Below, piece by piece: positions 1 through 4,042 of a stretch of DNA of 6,477 bases (position 1 is its first letter; each line of letters opens with the position of its first letter). The translations under genes were made by a program, and so were the position numbers. The stretch spans positions 1 through 6,477 of the forward strand of contig CAKUYM010000246.1 of NCBI GenBank assembly GCA_934716785.1. The letters are read 5' to 3'. Below the pieces are notes generated by a model. It was not told the DNA's origin. It searched no databases and saw nothing but the letters and a program-made list of their open reading frames with translations. Source of the DNA: an uncultured Bacteroides sp. GTDB taxonomy: Bacteria > Bacteroidota > Bacteroidia > Bacteroidales > Bacteroidaceae.

Positions 1-1
1 T

Positions 2-724
2 CCCATTTACGACAATTTCGGTATCACCAAGCAGATTAAATCATCGTTTGGTAAAACTATCTCTTACAAGAGTGGTGCCTATCTGATTATTGAGCACACT
101 GAGGCGCTTCACGTAGTGGACGTGAACAGCGGTAACCGCACCAAGAATGCCAACGGGCAGGAAGGCAACGCACTCGAAGTAAACCTTGGGGCCGCCGACG
201 AGCTGGCGCGCCAACTGCGATTAAGAGATATGGGTGGTATCATCGTCGTCGACTTCATCGACATGAATGAAGCCGAAAACCGTCAGAAGCTTTACGAACG
301 AATGTGTGCCAACATGCAGAAAGACAGGGCACGGCATAATATTCTGCCGCTCAGCAAATTCGGGCTGATGCAGATTACGCGCCAGCGTGTGCGTCCGGCA
401 ATGGACGTCAACACCACCGAGACCTGCCCCACTTGCTTCGGCAAGGGCACCATCAAGTCGTCCATTCTCTTTACGGACACGTTGGAGAGTAAAATTGATT
501 ACCTGGTCAACAAACTGAAGGTTAAGAAATTCTCGTTACACGTCCATCCGTACGTGGCCGCTTACATCAATCAGGGACTCGTCTCCCTGAAACGGAAGTG
601 GCAGATGAAGTACGGATTCGGTATCAAGATCATTCCAAGTCAGAAACTCGCATTCCTGCAATATGTGTTCTATGACACGCACGGAGAGGAAATCGACATG
701 AAGGAAGAATTCGAAATCAAATAG
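2..724 (+). CDS. rng: Ribonuclease G (Rne/Rng family), 5'-truncated by the window edge
   Basis: This is the C-terminal 240 residues of a cytoplasmic endoribonuclease that cuts single-stranded AU-rich RNA in rRNA maturation and mRNA decay. The open frame runs in from the window start, so the true start lies outside; Bacteroidota homologues are roughly 500 residues. The stretch YLIIEHTEALHVVDVNSG (fragment residues ~27-44) matches the DNase I-like catalytic subdomain, with the Mg-binding Asp of DVNSG at residue 40. VVDFIDM (~83-88) carries the second catalytic acidic motif. CPTC (142-145) is the zinc-link cysteine pair that joins protomers in the E. coli RNase E catalytic domain. The remaining ~90 residues resemble the small dimerisation domain, and there is no long RNase E-type scaffold tail. 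An intrinsic terminator follows 5 bases after the stop. The family call is very secure; the name rng rather than rne rests on the short C-terminus. Confidence 0.96.
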   Translation, partial: PIYDNFGITKQIKSSFGKTISYKSGAYLIIEHTEALHVVDVNSGNRTKNANGQEGNALEVNLGAADELARQLRLRDMGGIIVVDFIDMNEAENRQKLYERMCANMQKDRARHNILPLSKFGLMQITRQRVRPAMDVNTTETCPTCFGKGTIKSSILFTDTLESKIDYLVNKLKVKKFSLHVHPYVAAYINQGLVSLKRKWQMKYGFGIKIIPSQKLAFLQYVFYDTHGEEIDMKEEFEIK

Positions 725-729
725 ACAGG

Positions 730-766
730 AAGGCGGCTCGTTGCAACGGGTCGCCTTTTGTTTTTA
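730..766 (+). terminator. Intrinsic terminator of the ribonuclease G gene
   Basis: AAGGCG (730-735) pairs with CGCCTT (752-757). The inner part is closed by CGTT/AACG with three flanking pairs that include two G-T wobbles, giving a stem of about 13 bp with a tiny loop. A T-rich run (TTTTGTTTTT) follows directly, as expected for a Rho-independent terminator 5 bases after the stop codon at 724. Confidence 0.88.
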
Positions 767-791
767 AGTTGTCCCCCAAGGGATTCTCAGC

Positions 792-1316
792 TTTCTTCGA
801 ATTTCAATAGAATTGCATCCCATAAATGGCAGAATAGGGCGATTATGGCAATCACTCATATTGGGCAAACTTCACCCTATATTTGAACACTTGCCTGTAG
901 AAAATATGGTATTTGCCAATCAGCAAGCCTATTATGATGCTATCAATCAAAGCACCGACGCAGTTAATAGCGGAATATTTATTGATTTTATGTTACAGGA
1001 AATCTATGATACTCTTAAGAAACGGCAAGGTGCTCCTATTATACCGATTACATCGGTTCCGGTTACACCGATTATACCGACAAAGCATGTCGGTACAAAT
1101 GTCGGTATAAATGTCGGTATAAATGAATTGAGAGTAATAGAACTTTTAAGAAAGAACAATCGGATTACCGCTAAAGAAATAGCCGAACTTTTAAAAATCA
1201 GTCTTCGACATAGCGAACGCTTATTCACGTCCCTAAAGCAGAATGGAATTATCCAGCGGATAGGTTCCAACAAAACCGGCTACTGGAAAATAATAGATAA
1301 CGGTAGTTTATACTAA
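792..1316 (+). pseudogene. Decayed Fic-family gene: C-terminal half of the Fic domain plus winged helix
   Basis: From 813 (a TTG codon) the frame reads L-HPINGRIGRLWQSLILGKL, recognisably the Fic motif region. Fic enzymes transfer AMP or other phosphate groups to target hydroxyls and need HPFx(D/E)GNGRxxR. Here the motif is shortened to HP-I-NGRIGR: three residues are gone, including the metal-binding Asp/Glu and the first anion-hole Gly. Intact family members run about 300-370 residues, so the N-terminal half is missing; upstream is only the rng terminator region. In another frame just before (about 792-803) Phe-Phe-Glu-Phe resembles the residues that usually precede HPF, suggesting a frameshift. 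What follows is a plausible family C-terminus: LPVENMV, FIDFMLQEIYDTLKK, a Pro/Ile linker, a VGxN repeat and a winged helix at residues ~105-160 (ITAKEIAELLKIS). The motif damage makes AMPylation unlikely. A surviving DNA-binding fragment is possible, but no promoter or start supports it. Confidence 0.82.
1087..1122 (+). repeat. Three tandem 12-bp units (ATGTCGGTAYAA) inside the Fic remnant
   Basis: Units at 1087-1098, 1099-1110 and 1111-1122 differ at a single base. They encode the repeated Val-Gly-Thr/Ile-Asn linker between the Fic remnant and its winged helix. VGxN runs of this kind are familiar from linkers of Fic and RecG-like regulators. The first unit also forms an 8-bp inverted repeat with TACCGACA at 1075-1082 (5-base loop). 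Confidence 0.8.
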
Positions 1317-1438
1317 AAATTTCGGACTTTCTCAAGTTTGGAATTTCTGTATTCTCATCACCCTTTATTTTTAGAACTGGACGAGAAACGGTTCTTAAAA
1401 GAATCCGTCATTTATCATACAGCTCTCTCTTATAGAAT

Positions 1439-1456
1439 CTGTTCAAACAGTTTTTT
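1439..1456 (+). terminator. Weak possible terminator between the convergent Fic remnant and HEPN gene
   Basis: CTGT (1439-1442) pairs with ACAG (1447-1450) around a 4-base loop, and six T residues follow. The stem is very short, so function is doubtful, but it is the best terminator-like element for plus-strand transcripts ahead of the converging minus-strand gene. Confidence 0.25.
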
Positions 1457-1464
1457 CCTAATCT

Positions 1465-1869
1465 TCAATCTCTTAGCAGTTCCTGAATACTATTTATGAA
1501 AATCTGTGCTTGTGGATACAGATTGTTCACCATTTCTTCATCGCAATAAACAAAATCATCATAATCCCCACTATGTCTTTTCTCAAATAGTGTAGAAAAA
1601 GTTTTCCCCACTTTCACTGGAAGTTTTCCTGTTGAGATAAAATGCAAGCCAAGCATCGTTTTTACTCCATTATGAGTTTGAGTTTGAATATCATATTTCA
1701 AAAGTAAGGCCACAGTTGCATAATAGCATGCATAATACAATCTGTTGATAGCTGCATTATAAAATGATTCGCGTACCATAACCTCAGCTTCTCTCAATGT
1801 CTCATAAGCACGTTGCATTCGGTAAGCCACCAATGCTCTTTTACTTTCCTCATCTAAAACTTCCTTCAT
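1465..1869 (-). CDS. HEPN-domain protein (UPF0332/HepT-like), putative toxin of an MNT/HEPN pair
   Basis: A 134-residue all-helical protein. The core AYETLREAEVMVRESFYNAAINRLYYACYYATVALLL (residues ~21-57) matches the first helices of UPF0332-type HEPN proteins (A-x(n)-RxYYAxxxA pattern). The C-terminal part, KRHSGDYDDF (97-106) then an Ala/Phe-rich last helix, matches the family's R..DY region. Many HEPN toxins are metal-independent RNases using R-x4-6-H. Here the equivalent spot reads R98-H99-S-G-D-Y103, without a His 4-6 residues after the Arg, so RNase activity should not be assumed. The ATG overlaps the stop of the upstream nucleotidyltransferase gene (ATGA), so the two are translationally coupled. 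In known pairs the nucleotidyltransferase neutralises HEPN by adding AMP to a tyrosine near this motif. It could instead be a substrate-binding HEPN partner without toxicity. The pairing itself is secure. Confidence 0.87.
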   Translation of the reverse strand: MKEVLDEESKRALVAYRMQRAYETLREAEVMVRESFYNAAINRLYYACYYATVALLLKYDIQTQTHNGVKTMLGLHFISTGKLPVKVGKTFSTLFEKRHSGDYDDFVYCDEEMVNNLYPQAQIFINSIQELLRD

Positions 1870-2180
1870 AAGACAATACCTTCATTTATTACATTTACAT
1901 AAAAAGGTGTTTTAAAAGGTCGATTCTCCCAAAGTTTCTTCAAGACAACTATCGGGCTGATACAGACACCTGTTTTCAATTCCAGTTCATACAAAGGCAA
2001 TGTAATAGCTTCTTCTTCAGCTAATGTCATTTTATCGCCTTCCACCAAAATAAGTAAATCTACATCACTATCCGGTCTGGCATCTCCACGCGCCTCAGAG
2101 CCATATAAGATAGCCTGCGCATTGGGAGCAACACGTTTCAATGTCTCACGAATGGCTTCTATAATTTCCGGTCTCCTCAT
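1866..2180 (-). CDS. MNT minimal nucleotidyltransferase, putative antitoxin of the HEPN protein
   Basis: A 104-residue protein of the DNA polymerase beta-like nucleotidyltransferase fold in its minimal form. YGSEARGDARPDSDVDLLI (residues 26-44) is the signature GS-x(~10)-DxD, with nucleotide-binding Gly27-Ser28 and metal-binding Asp39 and Asp41. The third carboxylate usually lies on a later strand; the likely strand here reads GVCISPIVV (71-79), where I see no clear Asp, so full catalytic competence is uncertain. The ending (TPFYVNVINEGIVL) is typical of the family. It is the first gene of a two-gene minus-strand operon, overlapping the HEPN gene by 4 bases. MntA-type antitoxins AMPylate their HEPN partner; that role is inferred from family and arrangement. 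The start ATG has a purine-rich AGAAAGAG about 10 bases upstream, and a good -7 box lies about 43 bases upstream. Confidence 0.9.
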   Translation of the reverse strand: MRRPEIIEAIRETLKRVAPNAQAILYGSEARGDARPDSDVDLLILVEGDKMTLAEEEAITLPLYELELKTGVCISPIVVLKKLWENRPFKTPFYVNVINEGIVL

Positions 2181-2189
2181 TGCTTGCTC

Positions 2190-2240
2190 TTTCTAAATGA
2201 ATGAATCAAACTTTCTACTTCACAAAGATACATTTTTCTA
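2190..2240 (-). repeat. Three TAGAAA hexamers at 22/23-bp spacing across the MNT/HEPN promoter
   Basis: Minus-strand TAGAAA occurs at 2235-2240, 2212-2217 and 2190-2195. The copies flank the -7 box: one just upstream, one at about the transcription start and one near the start codon. Spacing of about two helical turns would put bound protein on one DNA face, so an autoregulatory operator is possible. A hexamer is short and the region is AT-rich, so chance is a real alternative. Confidence 0.35.
2223..2230 (-). promoter_or_regulatory. Bacteroidota -7 promoter box for the MNT/HEPN operon
   Basis: On the minus strand this reads TATCTTTG, a perfect TAnnTTTG -7 element, ending 42 bases upstream of the MNT start codon. 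No clean TTTG lies at -33, which is common for Bacteroidota promoters. The predicted leader is about 35 bases. Confidence 0.7.
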
Positions 2241-2525
2241 TCTAAATAACAGTAAGTCTTATGTGAAAGTTTTTTCCGTATTCAAATTACCCCTATACAC
2301 ATAAGCAGTACCCAAATTCCCACTACGTTTCTGTTCTTCTGAAACATCTTTCATAAAAGAAACGATATTTCCCTTTCTCATCAACAAAAATATTAAATAA
2401 TTAATTATTACACACAAAGCCATCTACGATAGTAAAATTCATAAGTTTCACATAATATTTTTACACATCCAAAATTATAAACATAAAAAACAAATAATCA
2501 GTGCAATATATCAGATATTTTTCCG
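2241..2525. other. AT-rich intergenic region with no recognisable gene
   Basis: Bases between the divergent MNT and DUF4248 promoters carry no credible coding frame on either strand. The only structure seen is GTTTC (2327-2331), which can pair with GAAAC at 2341-2345 or, extended to CGTTTCT (2326-2332), with AGAAACG at 2358-2364. About 2390-2500 is strongly AT-rich without clear repeats. Confidence 0.6.
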
Positions 2526-2533
2526 TACATTTG
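2526..2533 (+). promoter_or_regulatory. Bacteroidota -7 promoter box for the DUF4248 gene
   Basis: TACATTTG matches TAnnTTTG exactly and places the transcript start near 2540, giving a leader of just under 50 bases before the ATG at 2588. No good -33 TTTG is seen about 20 bases upstream. A perfect inverted repeat begins 4 bases downstream of the box. Confidence 0.65.
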
Positions 2534-2537
2534 CAGC

Positions 2538-2560
2538 GCTTTTTACAAATAGTAAAAAGC
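2538..2560 (+). promoter_or_regulatory. Perfect 9-bp inverted repeat at the predicted transcription start
   Basis: GCTTTTTAC (2538-2546) and GTAAAAAGC (2552-2560) are exact reverse complements around the 5-base loop AAATA. Given the -7 box at 2526-2533, the repeat sits at about -2 to +21. It could be a repressor operator or, in RNA, a 5'-terminal hairpin on the transcript. No T-run follows it in the leader, so it is not a typical terminator. Confidence 0.6.
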
Positions 2561-2587
2561 AGATTATTCACTAAAAACTACATCGTT

Positions 2588-2893
2588 ATGAAGATGATAG
2601 AAGTAGCATCTGAAGACTACAGTATTAACGGTTTCAAGCATTTGTCCGAACTGGCAATGGAGTACTTCCCCGAATTATCAGGGCCCAGTGCCGCCAGCAA
2701 AAAGATGCGTGCCTGCATAAAGGCGAACATTGCATTAAACGAACAAATGTCACTGACCGGCTTTACAGACAAAACGATCGACATTAGTCCGAAGATGCAA
2801 ATCACCCTCTACAACCATTGGGGGCCACCGAGAATCTCCGTGCCGCTTGACGACAGACGCACCGATGAAAACGACAACAAAAATCAGAAATAA
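2588..2893 (+). CDS. DUF4248-type small protein
   Basis: A 101-residue soluble protein. I chose the ATG at 2588 because it lies after the predicted transcription start; an in-frame GTG at 2501 would be upstream of the promoter. The pattern HLSELAMEYFPELSGPSAASKKMRACIKANIAL (residues ~18-50) matches DUF4248: an ELAMxYFP motif, then a helix where the family has Arg/Trp/Ile residues, then an xLxxxLxxxGF segment (here MSLTGFTDKT) and a Pro-Gln hinge before a last helix (SPKMQITLYNHWGPP, 67-81). The tail (82-101) is charged and probably disordered. The family's function is unknown, but it is common in Bacteroidales beside HU-HIG proteins and phage-like or replication genes, as here. The repeated helix layout suggests a helix-turn-helix-like DNA-binding fold, which is inference. 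Confidence 0.75.
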   Translation: MKMIEVASEDYSINGFKHLSELAMEYFPELSGPSAASKKMRACIKANIALNEQMSLTGFTDKTIDISPKMQITLYNHWGPPRISVPLDDRRTDENDNKNQK

Positions 2894-3078
2894 ACGGAAA
2901 ATCGAACAATATATTTTTAATATATAATTTATCTTTTACTGTTTATTAAGTGTTCCGCTCAGCGTTCGGCAGCCGTCCAAAGGGTAAGGATAACTATCAA
3001 TTACATAGAGACTTACAAACACACAAAGGCGTTCCACGGTGCGTTCCACGAAAATATGTGTTTTTTCATCTAAAACAG
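2894..3078. other. Non-coding upstream half of the DUF4248-replication gene interval
   Basis: No gene is seen. An AT-rich tract occupies about 2907-2948, with little G or C. GTTCCGCTCAGCGTTCGG begins at 2952 and contains the palindromic CGCTCAGCG. A pair of GCGTTCCACG repeats lies at 3029-3050. Together with the 22-bp array just downstream this resembles a replication origin or complex control region more than a plain intergenic spacer. Confidence 0.5.
3029..3050 (+). repeat. Two GCGTTCCACG direct repeats spaced 12 bp
   Basis: Identical 10-mers at 3029-3038 and 3041-3050, separated by GT. The GTTCC core recurs at 2953-2957 and in the last unit of the 22-bp array (3170-3175), hinting at one shared recognition element. 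Confidence 0.7.
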
Positions 3079-3111
3079 AGCCTCTGATTCACACGAATAG
3101 AGGCTCTGTTT
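3073..3111. repeat. Perfect 13-bp inverted repeat, possible terminator or operator
   Basis: The arms 3073-3085 (AAACAGAGCCTCT) and 3099-3111 are exact reverse complements around a 13-base loop. A Rho-independent terminator for the DUF4248 transcript is possible, but the T-run on the plus side is short (GTTTGT) and the stop is 180 bases away. It overlaps the first two units of the 22-bp array, so it may be part of a protein-binding region. Confidence 0.65.
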
Positions 3112-3188
3112 GTCGATAACAGACGCTCTGTTCACCTCAATCGGACGCTCCGTTTGGCTCAATCGGATGTTCCGTTCCGCCATGCCGG
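3079..3188 (+). repeat. Degenerate 22-bp tandem array, about five iteron-like units
   Basis: Units start at 3079, 3101, 3123, 3145 and 3167, each exactly 22 bases. The conserved core (unit positions 3-10) reads GCTCYGTT, as CCTCTGAT, GCTCTGTT, GCTCTGTT, GCTCCGTT and GTTCCGTT. The second half is conserved in the third and fourth units (CTCAATCGG) and the third to fifth all end in CGG. The best neighbours agree at 18 of 22 positions, the others at 13-14. The period is not a multiple of three and no good gene covers it, so it is not coding. Two-turn spacing next to a replication operon is what plasmid and phage iterons show; initiator or regulator binding here is inferred. Confidence 0.68.
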
Positions 3189-3319
3189 AATCCCGCTCAT
3201 CGCAACGCCATTTTCCGGCATCTCCCCCTCCCTGCCACACTTCACCCCACAAAAAAGCAACTGTTTTCAGCTATTATCGTCCGCTACCGTCCCCCATCGT
3301 CCGGACGGAACCGCGCCAC

Positions 3320-3350
3320 TTGACAACGCCGGAATAAAGGCATATCTTTA
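3320..3350 (+). promoter_or_regulatory. Promoter of the replisome-organiser/DnaB operon
   Basis: A -33 TTG (3320-3322) sits 20 bases before TATCTTTA (3343-3350), a one-mismatch -7 box. The same CACTTGAC -33 context and 20-base spacing recur at the HU-HIG promoter (5539-5572), which supports the call. The predicted start near 3357 leaves a leader of under 20 bases, and no Shine-Dalgarno is seen. Confidence 0.6.
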
Positions 3351-3373
3351 CCGGAAACTAAAAAAATTCACCC

Positions 3374-4012
3374 ATGGAGAAATTCAATTTTCAAACGATG
3401 ATGAAGCAAGGTTTCCTCGTTGTGCCCAAAAACATGCTGCAACAGTTGACCGAAGAACGAGATGTGCGGGAAGGAGAGATAGAAGCCTTTCTGAAAATTC
3501 TCATGAAGGTCAACTACACGGATACGGTGTACAACAACCGCACGTACACCGACTTTCCCTGCCGACGGGGAGAAAGCCTGCACAGCTACCGCGACTGGAG
3601 CCGCATCTTCCACTGGTCTATAGGACGGACATTCCGCTTCATCCAAGAACTGAGGGAGTTGGGTGTCATCGACATCATCGCCCATCCCGACAATGCCGCA
3701 CTGCACATACGGGTGACGGAGTACGAGATGTGGACGGGCAATGCAGTCGACAGCAAGACACTGAAAGCCAAGCAGAAAAAGGAAGATGAAGAGAAGAAAT
3801 TCCGCATCTTCTGGAATGAATATCACAGCATCACCCAGCTCCCCAAAACAAACATTGCCAAAGCCCAACGCGAATGGAAAAAGCTGAACGGCAAGGAGCA
3901 GCAACTCGCCATCGACCAAATTGAAGAGTACTTTTTTCATCAGACCAATTATAAGTTCCTGCTCCAAGCGGGCTCTTACCTGGCCAACAAGGCGTACCTC
4001 AACGAATATTGA
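3374..4012 (+). CDS. Phage replisome-organiser-like winged-helix protein, putative DnaB loader
   Basis: A 212-residue soluble protein. Residues ~58-120 look like the N-terminal winged helix of phage replication initiators: CRRGESLHSYRDWSRIF then WSIGRTFRFIQELRELGVIDII and a wing ending in HIRVTEYEMW, parallel to the 'C..GQ.. S...A..F..S...V..FL..L...G.I' layout of DnaD/replisome-organiser proteins. A Lys/Glu-rich linker (128-142) follows. The C-terminal part (~145-212), FWNEY...LPKTNIAKAQREWKKLNGKEQQLAIDQIEEY with an ending SYLANKAYLNEY, resembles the tail of phage replication proteins that contact the helicase. The ATG at 3374 fits the promoter just upstream. The DnaB paralogue starts 30 bases after its stop, the usual initiator-helicase order. 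I cannot assign a named family with certainty. Helicase loading and binding to the upstream 22-bp array are inferred. Confidence 0.72.
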   Translation: MEKFNFQTMMKQGFLVVPKNMLQQLTEERDVREGEIEAFLKILMKVNYTDTVYNNRTYTDFPCRRGESLHSYRDWSRIFHWSIGRTFRFIQELRELGVIDIIAHPDNAALHIRVTEYEMWTGNAVDSKTLKAKQKKEDEEKKFRIFWNEYHSITQLPKTNIAKAQREWKKLNGKEQQLAIDQIEEYFFHQTNYKFLLQAGSYLANKAYLNEY

Positions 4013-4042
4013 TAAACTAATCCCCCATAAATTCCGATTGAA

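Noticed and set aside
1388..1408. Hairpin ACGGTTCT / AGAA-T-CCGT between the Fic remnant and HEPN gene as a bidirectional terminator
   Set aside because: The stem has a bulge and no T-run follows on either strand.
2501..2587. N-terminal extension of the DUF4248 protein from a GTG
   Set aside because: The predicted promoter and transcription start (about 2540) lie inside this extension, and the family similarity begins after the ATG at 2588.
3079..3188. CRISPR array
   Set aside because: Units are contiguous with no spacers, only 13-18 of 22 positions match between neighbours, and no cas gene is near.
3110..3789. Plus-strand frames covering the 22-bp array and the start of the loader gene
   Set aside because: They translate the tandem array and then the loader gene out of frame; the products are Arg/His/Pro-rich with no domain, and the 22-base period breaks the reading frame from unit to unit.
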